From: Gorsachius magnificus
Taxonomy: Eukaryota > Chordata > Aves > Pelecaniformes > Ardeidae
NCBI GenBank assembly: GCA_034008185.1
Contig: CM067081.1
Span: 150,938,258-151,002,257, forward strand
Reading direction: 5' to 3'
DNA length: 64,000 nt
Both the position numbers and the translations under genes were made by a program. This document shows positions 27,341-40,585 of the stretch, one piece after another. The notes beneath the pieces were generated by a model. That model did no database searches. It was not told the origin of the DNA and saw nothing but the letters and a program-made list of their open reading frames with translations. Within the stretch, counting starts at the first letter, position 1. Each line of letters starts with the position of its first letter.

Positions 27341-29268
27341 TTCAGTGGGTTCCTGAAACCCATATAAGTCACCAGATGTAAAAACTGGATATATGTGACA
27401 TAAAGCATATCTCACTTAGACTGTTCACCCAGCCAGTTGTGAGTGAATATATATGTTTATATGCTTTTGAACCCCTCATTGCTTCAGACTTCACTTCTCC
27501 ACACAGAGATGTGTATCTAGAGGGAGAGGAAGACAAATTCTCGCTGGGATACAGGTGTATCATTCACACGTCACTTCACCCTACCCGTTCACTGTTCAGT
27601 ACATGCAAACATGCCATGCTCCTTGTCCTCCCAACAGCTATCTGGGAATCCAGCTACAGAAACTTTCATCACAGCCTTGTTCTCAGCAGTGCTGTGTTCG
27701 CGTGCTGCCAGTGTGGTGTGGCTGCCACCTACACTACTCTCGCAACAGAGCTGCAGAATGGAGGTTTTGGGGGAAAGAGAGGGTGTAACCGCCAGTGAGA
27801 AAGAGAAACAAGGGTGAGCTAAGTACAGATGAACAGGAGGTGCTGTCTGGAAGGAGCCAGTGAAGTTTGGAGAGGGGCTCCAAACTCTTTTTCTGAAGGC
27901 CTGTTTCATTCTTGCTGGTATCTTTGCAAATGCTGCTGTACTATCAGGAGTCACTCAGGTCCTAACTTTTCTTCATGACTTTAATAAAAGAAGCAATAAT
28001 AGAGAAATGTCATGAAATCAGGCATATTTTAGCTATTTTTTGTGACATATCTCCAACTAGTGCCATACTGGATCCCAAGGGAACAGTTACTAATTGTGCC
28101 TCTGGTTAGTGTTCACCTCAGGGAATTCCAAGCAGCAGCAAATAAAATCAGAATGGAGAAATAAAAAATAGAGCTGAAAGACAAAGGAGAGAGAGTGAGG
28201 TCCTGATCCTCTCAGGTGCCGAGTCCTTTCTTACCGAGGAAATCAGTATCCTCCTACAGTACAAGCTGAGAGGAAAAAGTAACCAACATAAATAGCTCAT
28301 TGCTGGTAAGAGAAATGAATTCCAGAAACATCCAAGGCACATTCATATCCTGAAGGCATTCTTGCCATTGTTCCAGATCTCCGTTGACATCTCTGTCATG
28401 ACCAAATGCAGGCTAGGTCTATACTGAATGCACACCTTGACTGTGGGAAATGTATTCAAGTTGTATAAGAATTTCCAGAGTGTGCCCCCTCTCATACATG
28501 CATGAGACTGTGCCAAAGACCACCCTTTGGGTTTGTAAAACACTGGGGCCTGCCCCGATACTGAATGAAAAATCAGGCAGGATGGAGGATCCCTATCAAA
28601 GTGATGTCCCCAGGTAACAGCTAATCAGACTGAGCTAATGAAACTATACCACAAACAAGAGGAATGGGGGAATGCAAATGCTCTTCTTATTACTGGAAAT
28701 GAAAACCTCAGCCCAGTATCCATTAAGCCACACGTATCACCCATGCAAGAGTTCTCCTTGGGTGAGGCAGGAAAAATCTGACAGAGCAAGACTTTGAGAC
28801 TGTCTACATGACTTGGTGATTGCATGTACTGCTGTGATTGTGTTAGGGGAGGAGGGGATGGAGGCAGCAAACCCCAGTATGGCTCTCTAATAGGAGAACA
28901 GGAGGAAAGAAAATATAGCTGTGAGAAGAAGGAACTGCATCTTGCTAGGCAGAGGTTTTTGGAGAAGGTACTCTGTCAACTTATTCACATGCACAGATGT
29001 GGTAATTACTTTCCGCTTCCCTAGATCACATGCAGCGCCTACCTCTGTGGGAGGCTTTTCCTTTTGCACCCACGAGAGGAATATTTTTGCTATCTTCCAT
29101 GTGCTTGCTGAGCTTTCTCCCATGAAACCAGACTGAAACGGCACAGACTAAAGACTCTTAACCTATCTTCTCTCACTACCCCCACCCCTCATCATTCTGT
29201 GCAACTCATCACTGGTTCATTGCTGCAAGAAACAAAACATGCTCCAGCATGTGTATGTGGTTTCTTGC

Positions 29269-29322
29269 ACTTTTTTACTTTGACACATTTACACCACTTT
29301 TTTACTCTGACACATTTTCTTG
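29269..29322. repeat. 27-bp tandem duplication
   Basis: Two copies of CACTTTTTTACTYTGACACATTT, followed by a few further matching bases, lie head to tail at 29,269-29,295 and 29,296-29,322. A related CTTGCTGGACT repeat follows within 40 bp. It is a local slippage product with no evident function. Confidence 0.85.
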
Positions 29323-29699
29323 CTGGACTAGCTGCTTTTGTAAATCTTGCTGGACTTGCATGCAGTACACGTTCACAACCCTGCCAACCTGAAACCACAT
29401 GTCTCAATTCCTCCTCAAATTCAGTATTCAATTTTATCTCCAGTCTCCACTGCTCATTCTTTCTAGTGGACATAATTGACACCAATCATGAATGGCTGTT
29501 AAGGATTTTGGCCAAGTTATAGATCTTTAATTGGCCAAAACTCTTCATGATATCAAGCTGTCCAGGGAGTGAATCAGATTTCAGGATTTAGAGCAAAGTT
29601 ATTTATGCCACAGAAGTGACCTCGTAACATTTAACACTTCTTGTCCTGTTTGTCTCCTCCTTTCAAGGCACTGTAGCCTACTTGACAGATCAGAGCCCT

Positions 29700-29842
29700 A
29701 GGACACAGGTTTTACTCTCAATTTTGACTAGCTGGGTGAACTCAAGCAAAATATTTTCCATCTCTTCATACCCTTCTGTAAAATGAGGACTACCTTTGTA
29801 AGTACTGAAGGGTCTACTGATAAAAAGTAATGCAGAACAGAA
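29700..29842. repeat. MIR-like SINE remnant
   Basis: The stretch reads TGACTAGCTGGGTGAACTCA, then TCTTCATACCCTTCTGTAAAATGAGGAC. This follows the order of the MIR core consensus ('tagctgtgtgacctt...', 'tgtaaaatgagga'). It is truncated on the right by the trinucleotide repeat. The similarity is remembered, not searched. Confidence 0.6.
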
Positions 29843-29898
29843 ATTATTATTATTACTATGATTATTATTATTATTACTACTACTACTACTTTTTTTTT
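29843..29898. repeat. (ATT)n/(ACT)n trinucleotide microsatellite with poly-T
   Basis: ATT units with single interruptions pass into ACT units and end in eight T. The asparagine/serine-rich open frame on the minus strand here is produced by the repeat. Confidence 0.9.
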
Positions 29899-32800
29899 GC
29901 ATGGTATTTCTGTCATTTATCCTGCAGCAAGATCTTGCCATGGTTAGAGGAAAAGCTTACATACTTACTACTTGCTGCACTTTTAGATATTGATAGGGAC
30001 ATACACTAAAAATATTCCACCTGTGAATAAGTGTGTTACTTCCCAAAGCACTTTAAAAACTGTAACATTACTGTGTATATGTGCTAATCTCTGAAATGCA
30101 GATGTTTCCGGTGTTAGATATGAGAGCTGGCCATAGCAGCCTGCAATGAAGCCTTGTAAAAAGCTGCAGCAGAAGAATGGCCCTGATTTCTTATGCTTTG
30201 TAAGTCATATTATCATTTGTGATTGAGGTAGTGGGATATGACTTGCTCAGTGAGGATTTGCTGGCATCACAAACCCATGTCACACAAAAGAAAACAACTT
30301 CACAGGAAGCAGACAATGAAGAATGGGGCCTGTTGTCAATTAAGCAAAACAGTGAGAGGAACGTGATGAACACGGAGAACACCTTTGCTCTCTGTGTGTG
30401 TATATTCTGTGAAGGGATGCAGATGGCTAAGGTTCCCAACATCTAATCTGAAAAAAAGAGGTGCTAACACCAGGTGGAGACATCCTGAAAAGGATGCTAT
30501 CTGCAGATATATTCCACTGTCCTCTCCTAGCACTCTGGGTACTTCTTGGAGATATCCTACACACTGCCTGACCAGGTGAAACTGCATTGCTTTATGAGAT
30601 CTGACAAACCTCCCATCCCACAGTGATGAGAACTACTCACATACACTCTAGGCATACAGTAGCAGGCTCCTTCTTTAAGCCCAGGAGTTGGCCTACTGGG
30701 GAGGTGGCTTCAACCAGTCAGTATGTTAAAGATAATGTTCAGTGTGTGCTGTTTATTATTAGTTTCTGCTGAGTAAGAAGTTCCATAAAAATAGAACATA
30801 AACCTCTGTCATTCCTTCCATTCCTCCAGCTATGCTGAAGCATCACTACAGTCACACACGTAAATGAATGAGGCATTCAAAAACTTCACAGCCTCTGTAG
30901 GGTAAGGTTATAGGGCTCCTGGCCCTCCTGCATTCTATAGTTTCCACTGGGCCCTTTCCCCTTCCCCTCCTAACTTCTCCCCACTGTTGTCCACTCTTCC
31001 ACCAGCTTGTATCTCCCTGCACAGACAACCTCTGCAGAACCCAGAAGTATGGTATACCCTATCTTATGACTGCTGTAGAGGCTTTGGAGAGCATGCAGAT
31101 GTGCACACCGCTGGGATGTAGTCCTGAGGCAATGCTCCAGCCATGCTTTCAGGCTTGGGATTTGAAGGGTAGGTTAATACAGACTTAAAACCAGCCTGAA
31201 GGTTGCCCTTAGCAAAGAGTAGAGACACACTGCAGATGCCTCTCATCCTCTTCTTCCCCTCTTCCTCTGTCACCAGTAATTCCTTTCTTCTGCCTACCTG
31301 TAAAATAACTTGCTGAAAGCAAATTAAGTTTAGCAGAAGTCTGATTCCTCCCTTAAAAAACAAGTAGATTCTTTCTTCCACCTTTAGGAGGCTTAATACC
31401 TTTAAATGTCTGAGACTGAAACTCTTTGCCAATGCTTTTTATCTGCCAAGGATACAATCTGGTATTCCCTATCTACTTGGCTATGTAAGAGCCACGGTAA
31501 ATGAGGTGATAAAGGTGGTACAATAGTTCCAGTCAGAGCATGTCTAGTGAGGTCAATATTTATGTATTCAGCTTGACAAAGATGAGAAACTCACTCTTTT
31601 CTTGGCAGAAACAAGGGACCAGCAGTGGATGTTGCTGCAGCTAACATGGAGATCAGTATTTTCCCAAATGAGTAATAAAGAATTCTTGGGGGAAACATTA
31701 CAGCAGTTGGCTGTGCCATCCCAAATGATTGCCATGGCAAGTATGCACAGAATATAGTAAGCTAACAGCTAACTCAGACTAACTAGCTCCAGTGGTGGAA
31801 CAGAAGGAAGATCCGTAACATCAGAAGTTATATATGAGTGCTATCTCACATCTCTTCAAATTTGAAGCCATCTAGTTAAGTGAGATCAGCCACTGAGGTT
31901 TACAGTTAAGCAGTAACAGAAACTGGCTCTTAGACTTCCCTAGATTGTAAAATAGAGCAAATTATGGATCAGAGCTGTTCAGTCTATCTACATCAGGAGT
32001 TTGACTGGATATAGATTTATTGGCACAAAACATTATAGAAGAAAACCACTTGAAGAAAGGTCTTTGGCATGAGAACCAGGGAATGTTCAGAGAAAAGGGA
32101 GGAGATTCCTCAGATTCTTTGCTAGTTCAAATGAAGGTTAGTGGTCCAGTGTCCACGGACATCAGCATGGGCCCTCAGGAAAAATCCAGATACTCAGTTA
32201 CTATGGTGAAGGGCCATGTGAGTGCCTAGGCAGACACAGGCAATTTACCGGTGTCCTACTGGGAATGGATTCGCAAATTAAAAACCAGCAAATGAAAGAC
32301 AAGGACATTTGTGAGAATTCCAAACTGCCTGCAGAGCTGAAACTTTTCCTGGAATAGCCCAACAGAGGCAGAAACAGTATTCCTCACAGAGGGGCAAAAA
32401 GAAGGAAAGACAAGTCTGCTCTTGGTTCCATAACTGAAACAGAAAGATAATAATCTCTATAAATCTGGAGAGACACCCTCTCTTTTGGAAAATGCTATCA
32501 TGTATAAAGTCCATTAAGAACCTCAGGGCCAAAACCACATTGCTCTGGGAGGCAGACCCAAGGATGTTCAATGGAGGCAGTGCCCACCGAGGCACAGCAA
32601 CACCAAGATGCTGGACGCTGAGGGTGAAGGAGGTGCTGTCAGAGCAACTCTCCCACTGGAGCAGGATAGTGTGAACCATGTTGGAGGACTGCCTGGAAAT
32701 CAACATCGCAGAGACAAACAGATCGACAACAAGGTCCTGAATTTTAACAGAAAGGTCAGAATTTGAACAAACATCCAAAGTACAGCAAAACCGGAAGAAA

Positions 32801-34529
32801 ATCCCAAACCTCCTTAAGATCTATAATAATTTCAGTGTCAATTTTCTGCTACTCTTGAGAATGACATAGATGCTTTAGTGTGTTTCAGCAAATACAAATT
32901 AACCTCTCTAGTAGCAACTGTCTCAGCAGCAGCCTGTGCCCACGCAAATGTTGGCAGGTAGATTAAGATGATCCACCAACTTCACATGGAAAGCCAGGAG
33001 GAGCAACAGACTCTATTTGCCAATGGTAAACCTCCACCCAGGTGCCCCCTGAATTCCTACAGTAATTTCCCAATTCTTTATAACTTTAATATTCCAAGAC
33101 TTTTAAAGGGCTATTACATATCAAACACCAGCTCCAAGAAGGGTCACAGATTTGAAGTGGACTGTTCAGCCATTTTGATGTATTCGTGAGCTAAATCAAA
33201 AAATTATCTAGGACTTGGTCTTTACTGCCTGGGTTCCTAAGCAAAGTATGTTTTCTGTGACCACATAATCTTTTCATTTTTCCTTCTATGTATGTGTGTC
33301 TCTCTCTTTCTCTGTGTGGGTGTGTGTGTCTGTGTTGGTTCCTGCTTTGTAACTGCAGATCCCACTGTGAGTTTCAAGCAAGTCTGAGTGAGTAACAGTG
33401 TTCTCAGAGATACTAACCTCTTACGAGTGTCATGAAAATAGCTGGCAGGGTGTAACAAAGAGAACTTCGTAGGTTCTCCACTGAGGGAAAGGCTGCCGAG
33501 TGAACCGAAGCCATTATACCACATAGAAGTCTCCGTGTTGGAGAGAGTTGTTATAAAAGCCTCAACACCAGGAGAAGCTTAGATCAGAACTCACATCTTG
33601 TTAGGCATCAGAAAAAGTAACCAGGACACAAACCTTCTGGAAGCCAAGCTTCATTAGCTCTGCAGCTCACAGACCCCCTTGTTTTCAGCTAGAAGAGGGC
33701 AGGAAGGATAAGGTTTGCCATTTTTAATTTCTCATTCAAAATCACTTCAATTTCACCAAAATGTACCCTCTTAGATGTGACTAATCATGGAAAATATTGA
33801 TCCCCTTCTATCCCCCTCAGAAAGTGCAACTTCAGAGTGCATGAAAATAACACCTGATCAATGAGCATAATCTTAGAAAAAGCAATAAAAATAATACCTG
33901 TGTGAGAAGCAGACTGAGGGTGCATGCACAGGGTAGAGAAAAGAAAAACATTATCAAACAGAGAAAATATATCTTTACAACCCTGCAGCAACAAAAATCC
34001 TACCACCTTGTATTAAAATCCGTAAGAAAACATTACAAATCTATTGTACGAAGAATCAGAATGTTGCTTAATGGTTTTCTCATTGTTCACTGTTATTTCT
34101 GTGATGAGTTCCTACCAATTGCTATTGTCAACACTCATTTACACTAGTGGATGTATGTGTATTTGTGCGTGAGGACAGATACACAAAATCTGGTACAGAT
34201 CCTCAGGTGATGTAAATTGTCATGGCTGTATTGACGTCAGTAAAGATACACTGATTTCCTCCAGCAGATGATTTGCTTTTCTGCCTGTAAAAAGCAGAGA
34301 AACTAGGTGCTGATTCAACTTTGCTCTTAGACACTTACTGTAGACAAATGCTCATGCAAATACATTCTCTCTTCTATGTGCAAATATACATATTGCCCTG
34401 CAGTACACATTGCAAGTAATGACAGGAGCTTTATGCTGCTTCCTATACTGAAATTTATAAAAAGGATTATTCCTGATCTATCTGCTCACTCTTATCTGTA
34501 ACAATAGATCTCCAACTGCTTTGCTACAG

Positions 34530-34665
34530 ATCTTAAAATACACAGAGACGAAAGGGACTGTCCAGCATCACAAGTCTGTTAAAAATACATTTAGGAGGAA
34601 TTAAACTTTGATCTTAAGACTGTTAGTCCAATGCTCTAACTAAGAGATCTTAAACAGAGCCATTA
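34530..34665. repeat. MIR-like SINE remnant
   Basis: GGGACTGTCCAGCATCACAAGTCTGTT is followed by AACTTTGATCTTAAGACTGTTAGTCCAATGCTCTAACTAAGAG. This resembles the SINE tail 'aacccagatctcctgactcccagtccaatgctctaaccac'. The long 'ccaatgctctaac' match is the strongest part. It is decayed and was not searched. Confidence 0.5.
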
Positions 34666-36945
34666 GGCAGAAAAAATCCAACAGTCAAGACTCTTATTTT
34701 CTCACCTAGGGCTTAGCTAAATAAAATTACAAACTCCAGACTAGGTGAATACAAGATTACTAGTTTGTTTCAAGATACACCTTTTTGAGGGAAAAACTGT
34801 ATGCATAATTTAAAAAAAAATTATGAAAAAAGGAAAATGGTCACATTTGAGGCTCTGTCCTCCTAAATTACTCTCTTTTTTCCTTATTTGCTCTTATATG
34901 GTTCCATGGAATGTGGACCAAGTAACAAGCACAGACTACAGGTAATTTTATAACAAATGAAATATTTTCCATCTGTTAAACAGTGGAATATTTCTGGCTT
35001 TCTATAATGTTTTCCTAAGGGAGAAACAACAAAAGGTTTCATAACTGAGAATGGAAAAAGAGAAATAAACCACTGCTCAACTAGGAAAGAAAGGAGAAAA
35101 CAAGCAACCTAACAAGGCATTTATAGGGAAAATAATGGGAAAGCAGAAAATGAATAAACCCTACATATAAAAAGATTAAGAGAGATAGTAGCTCTTTTTT
35201 ACTGTTTCTACTTGGATTCCAAGGCAGAAGGGAAAAAAATAAAACTGGGAAATTTCTACAGTCTAATACATCTGTTTGTCTAGATGTATTTTTCCTTGCA
35301 GAAGTGTACTTCATTTTATCATGTGAACGCTTTTTTTGAATGAGTAGGTAGAAGCCATAATAAATAGAAGACCAGACTTCTAGCTGACAGGCTCTGGTCT
35401 GGCACCATCTAAAGACTAGAAGAGCATCCCAAGGCTAGATTTCTCTGACTTACCCTGACTAAAAGGGCAAATAATTTCAAGTATGGTGTAGGTGGGAATG
35501 TGTACAGTCTATGCCTCATACAAGTAGCCACTTGCTGCATGCATAAACTGGATGAACCATGCCTAAATTGTATACTCCTGCCTGTGCATCATTTTATGAA
35601 GGACATGAAAGTATAAGTTGCTTGTTGCAATCTCAGAACAACGGGTGTCCTTCCACACTGTATGTGCTGCAAAGAATGGGACAGCCACCCAGTCACCTGG
35701 CACTGAGTTCCTGGCAGGAATTCTCAAGGGCGTTGTTAATACCTATTCATTTGGGACATTTTTCCATTTATACCTCTTCCAAACAGCCATGCATAAATTC
35801 TTTTGAATGCTAACAGTGTTGCCATGTGATCCCATTGCTCCTAAAGTCCTCTCACAGAGCCTTACCTTGGATCTGCCTGGGAAGTGACACCAAGTGGGCC
35901 AATATAAGGCTTATGGCAGAAAGGTAACCTTGCCACCAGAGAAGAGCAGCCTGGCTGCAACAGAACATATAGCTGAGTGACATAAAAATATCACCATCTT
36001 ATCAGAAAAACAAACCAATGCATTTGCATCCCTCCTCATTTAAGCATTAAAAAATTCACTTCTCATTAAAAGATTAGTATGAATCTTTGTTGCTCCGGGT
36101 ACTGCTCTAACTAGGCTCAGGACACAGATACATGGGTAGTACCTGTCCAAAGCAACACTAGGCACTATTTCACACAGATTCTTTCCTTGTTATTACTTCC
36201 TGATGCTCCCATCCCACCAGTGATATTTCCCACAACAGTATTTTCAGCCTTGACATTGTGTTGCTGTGGCTGGGACTTTACACAGCATCACACTGAGGTG
36301 CTGTCCCTGTGGGTGGAACTCCTCATGCCGTCTTTACTCAGCAGTTTTATACCTAGAACTTCATCCTGAACCCTTCCTAAGCCGAGACCTTTTCTTCTCT
36401 CACTTCATCTGTTATTTCTTAAATAATGTTGTGAATCATTAATTCCATATTCCTCTGCCTGGGATTTTACAGGCCCCGGTGTAGATGCAATGCAGGTGTG
36501 TTCATGTCGTAAAGTATGTCTTCGGCTGATTACAATGTGAATGGAACCAGTATGGATATATCTTTAAATAGGATGTAGTCACAGACAGTCTACTTTCTTT
36601 TTTCCTCTCATTATGCTCTTTATTTCAAAATCACCTAAGCAGGGCTTTAGCATCTATGTAGCTACGCCAATGCAGCCCTCTGTCATTTGAAACCAGCTTA
36701 CAGCACTCTACTCCAAATAACTTTTGATGCTGAAACAGTACATTGCTAGCAGGGATTTGCAGAACCCAGGGCAGCACCAATGCAACTATTCCTGGTGTGT
36801 GAAAGCTCAAGGGAGTTAAACCCTGAAATAGGCTGGGGGAAATCTGAAAGAATGAAAGCAGAGGCCAAATGTAGCATTCCTTGTATGCCCAAAGTGAAAG
36901 GAATGGGTATCTGGGGTACACAAGCCATTCAGAGTTGTTCTGGTC

Positions 36946-36969
36946 TTTTTTTTTTTTTTTTTTTTTTTT
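36946..36969. repeat. Poly-T tract (24 T)
   Basis: An uninterrupted run of 24 T. On the minus strand it is poly-A, but I see no recognisable retrocopied sequence attached. Confidence 0.9.
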
Positions 36970-38188
36970 GGTAAAATTAAGCCAAATATTTTTTTTTTAC
37001 CCTGGAGATAATCCATAGAATAGAACATTAATGCATAGTTAAAAAGAAAAATTATGGAAAACAGCACCTCTGCATATGCAATATCTTCATTTTAAAGTTA
37101 CATAATTGAGCTTTTGAAATTAAACAAAAATATAGCAAACAGCCTCAGACCACAACAGCAACTAAGTGACTCTAACGTTGTCTTGCAAAACTTGCCTCTT
37201 TACTAAGATACCAAATACTATCCTAAACCAATACAAAATAAAATAAAATAAAACAGGTTTTAGCCCAATGGAAATCCAAATGAGCTTTAAGACCTCTGGG
37301 AAAATGCAATTTTAGAAAATTTCTTCCAAGAGTTCTAAGAGTTTGTTTTGCGTGAGGAGGTATCTTGTAGAGCAAACACACGCGAATAATTTAAAGGCAG
37401 TACTTAGATTCTTTATGTCATGCCAGACAAATGCTTCTATGCCTTGTTTTCACTGCTGGTGACATGGTTAAAAGAAGACTTTAATGCCACCTTAATGCAG
37501 AATGTTTGTAAATTGCACCCATGCCTTTTGATGAAAGGAACTATAACGGATTATTAGCTATTATTCTAATTGTATTTATCAAAGTGAGTTTTCCAGCTAA
37601 TGCACGGGTTCAAAATCTGAAGTCCTTCCATAGACAGAGCTCCTATGGAGAGTTTCACTGATAAAAAACAGCAGGATTTGGGCCATTTAGACTTAATCTG
37701 CTAAATTCAACCCTGTGGCATTTCCCTGATACTCCATGAAGGATACTGGGGATTGGCAAAGAAGGTAGTATTCTGAGAAAGAAGGAAAAATTATACTCAC
37801 AGGATTTGACAATACTTTGGGATGGTCCCTTAAGACAAGAGGCTGCCTAGTAAGGGTGATCTAAGCTATGCTAATTTGGCAACCTGTATTTTTGAAGCAA
37901 AACATTCCATGACGAATGACCTTATTTTTTTGTTTTTAAAGCTGTGAGGCGCTTATGCAATAGACTCCTAAGGTAGAAAGAGACAGATGCCGCGGAATAA
38001 TAATCAGCCTAATTCTTGCTGAGAATCTCTGCAAAAATCTTTCTCCTTGCCTCTCCTTTCATAGGTAAGCTCAGTGCTACCTTTCTCACACAACAGCATG
38101 TAGCAACAATCAGTGGGCCTCTGCATAATTCAGGAATTCTTCCCTTTCTAGAGATGGGCTTGGTTTTGTTCCCTTTTAAAATGTAGGC

Positions 38189-38214
38189 TTTTTTTTTTTT
38201 AAAAAAAAAAAAAA
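38189..38214. repeat. T12A14 tract
   Basis: Twelve T are followed directly by fourteen A, a self-complementary homopolymer junction. No repeat family was recognised on either side. Confidence 0.9.
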
Positions 38215-39226
38215 GGACTTTAAAAAAGGACAACTTAACAGTTTTTTAAAATGTGAACAATGAAAATAAGACTGAACTTTTCTTTAAAATATGAGAGATG
38301 CTTCAGTTGTTTTTAATTCTAAGCCCCTTACAGAAGACTGCCCCAGTTGACAAGAATAGTCACATGTGTCCAAAAGCTCAGGTCTTCACTTCTGTCCAGG
38401 GCTTGAGGTGAGCTGGGCTGCAAAAAAAACTCTGTACTGATTCAAAATGGACAAAATCCCCAGGCTGTGTCTGAGGTGAGAAGGGCCAGCACAATTACAC
38501 TTAAACATGCTGCCAGAACCTCCTGTTTTGTGAGAGGCAGAGGAAATTCCATTACTGGGCAGTGACAGCCAGGCACTGCCTGGGTGCTGCTTTAACCCTT
38601 GCTTTCAGCCACCACATCCTGACATGCTAAAATATAATTTCTGTTCTGTTTAGAGTGGCCATTTTCTGTAGTGAACAGTCAGTTTCTATGCTCTTGGCTA
38701 AATGAAAAAAAAGTAGGTAACATTGAATTTCAGGTTTATAATAGAGGAAAAAACATGTTCAGATGTGGGGAGGAAGGAAGATAGTGCAGATAGCTAGTCT
38801 GTATAGGTATTAAAGTATATGTCCCCAACTGTCACACAAAAGCAAAAATACAACTCTCAGGTTGGCCAGCTGGATTGTAAGGGATATTGGGCATGCTGTC
38901 AATAGGCGGTGAAAGATTCCCCCTCCCCCCCATCCAAGTTGCCTTTAAGTTAGATTTTGCAGTCTCTTTGATTTCCTTCTAACAGTCAGAGATGAGAGAG
39001 GATGAAGCCGAGTATATACAATCAATGGGGAAAAAAAAGGAGCCTGCAGGAGTGAGAAATGTAGACTGTTTTGCATCTCTCATATTTCCTTTGCTATACA
39101 GATTTTGGTTCGCCTAAGCTATAGAAGGAAACAGAAGCAGTCTATTTTAATCTTCCTGAGTGAAGAACGCTGCAGGGATTGCTCTGTTATCCCCACCAGC
39201 AGCCCTGACTTTCCACAAAAAGGCTT

Positions 39227-39254
39227 CATCCATCCATCCATCCATCTATCTATC
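39227..39254. repeat. (CATC)5(TATC)2 tetranucleotide microsatellite
   Basis: Five CATC units followed by two TATC units, without interruption. Confidence 0.95.
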
Positions 39255-39574
39255 TGAAACATAAAGATTATCATATGATATAGCAGTGATCAGCTGTGTT
39301 CTTAATGCACTTCTCTTTGTGCATTTTGGTTTGAAGAAAAAAAAAATCTACAATTCTTCCCCCAGTCAAACCCTGCTGCAAAAAAGGCTCAGATAAGAAG
39401 GAGGTATTTACTTATGCATAGAAATGGATTCTTCAGTCTGTGTAAGGACGTATGTTAGAAACTCTGTTCAGAAGAAAGGAAAGCCCTTGCCGATATGATG
39501 TTTCTAACAGAGCCTTCACTGCAGGGATTCTCTATTGAAAAAACAATGAGGCTGATCATGCATTTTTCTATGGG

Positions 39575-39985
39575 TTTCTTACTGGTTTGACTTCAATGAC
39601 TCAAACTATGCTAGTCTGGATTTACACCAATCGGCGTGAGTTCAGAATCTGGCTCTATGTCTTTTTAAAACTCCATTTATTGCATGATGAATAAAGGCCT
39701 GATCCTGCAAATGCTTACTACCTGTATTAATACTCTGAGTAGCCCACTCACTTCCTTTAAGTTGTGATTGCAAAATTGAGTCTTACAGTGCAGTATTTTA
39801 GAAGTATGGATCTGTCTTTTGGGATTCAAGCGTGCCTTGACTGTACATATTCTTTCAATAGTATTTTTTTCAATAGTAATTTTTCTGCTGATTTTCCTAG
39901 AATCACATGATAGATGCTTAGCTGTTATGAAGTGGTGTAACTCTACTTACACCAGCTGAAAATCCAGCTCCATGTTGTAGCTATG
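39575..39985. repeat. Cluster of ancient palindrome-type repeat fragments
   Basis: Fragments such as GACTTCAATGACTC, GGATTTACACCAATCGG, GTTCAGAATCTGGC, GCCTGATCCTGCAAATGCTTAC and GTGTAACTCTACTTACACCAGCTGAAAATCC lie within about 400 bp. They recall a widespread sauropsid repeat built around 'agtcccattgacttcaatgggact' and 'gatcctgcaaa' arms. I do not know its formal name. It may be one or more decayed copies. Confidence 0.4.
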
Positions 39986-40564
39986 CTTGTGTATTCAAAA
40001 TAAACATGAGAGAGAAGGGGCCCTTTTACTTAAAGTGTCAAAAGAGACAAGGAAGATGTTTTGGGCTATACAGTGTGCTGCATACTTCGTTTGTTTTGAC
40101 ATTACTGTAACCAAAACAACAGAGTTTGTTCTGGGAAAGAAATTCCGATCTAGTTTTGCCACTTCTCTTGGCTTCTCTCTTACATAAAAGAAGCCACATC
40201 AGAAACTATGCTCCATCTCTTCCTAACTTCACTACCTCTGGCTTTCAACCAGAAAACATTCCCCCGCTTTCAAAGTGCCTAAATAAAGGACAAGACAATA
40301 CTGAGTGCAGCGGTAATTGCCAGCTGGTGAGCTGATGGCATATACCGGATACGTAATCCAAGAAAATGTGACTCTTCAATAGTAGCCTCTTCCACCACCT
40401 ATAGTGCTGGAATGCTCATCCTTGTTTACTATACATGCATGCACATAGACCGTTATCAGTATTCAGTACTCGTAGTCACGCTTTCTTCACTGAAGAGCGA
40501 AGACCAGCAAAAAAATACTTTTGTCTTTTTGAAGAGCTGGATCAGTGTCAGGTGCCGCTCACCG

Positions 40565-40585
40565 AAAAAAAAAAAAAAAAAAAAA
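40565..40585. repeat. Poly-A tract (21 A)
   Basis: Twenty-one A follow GGTGCCGCTCACCG, which can form a small hairpin (GGTG paired with CACC). No target-site duplication or known small RNA was recognised upstream. Confidence 0.85.

Noticed and set aside
29690..29941. Open frame with serine and asparagine runs
   Set aside because: It is a translation of the ATT/ACT microsatellite.
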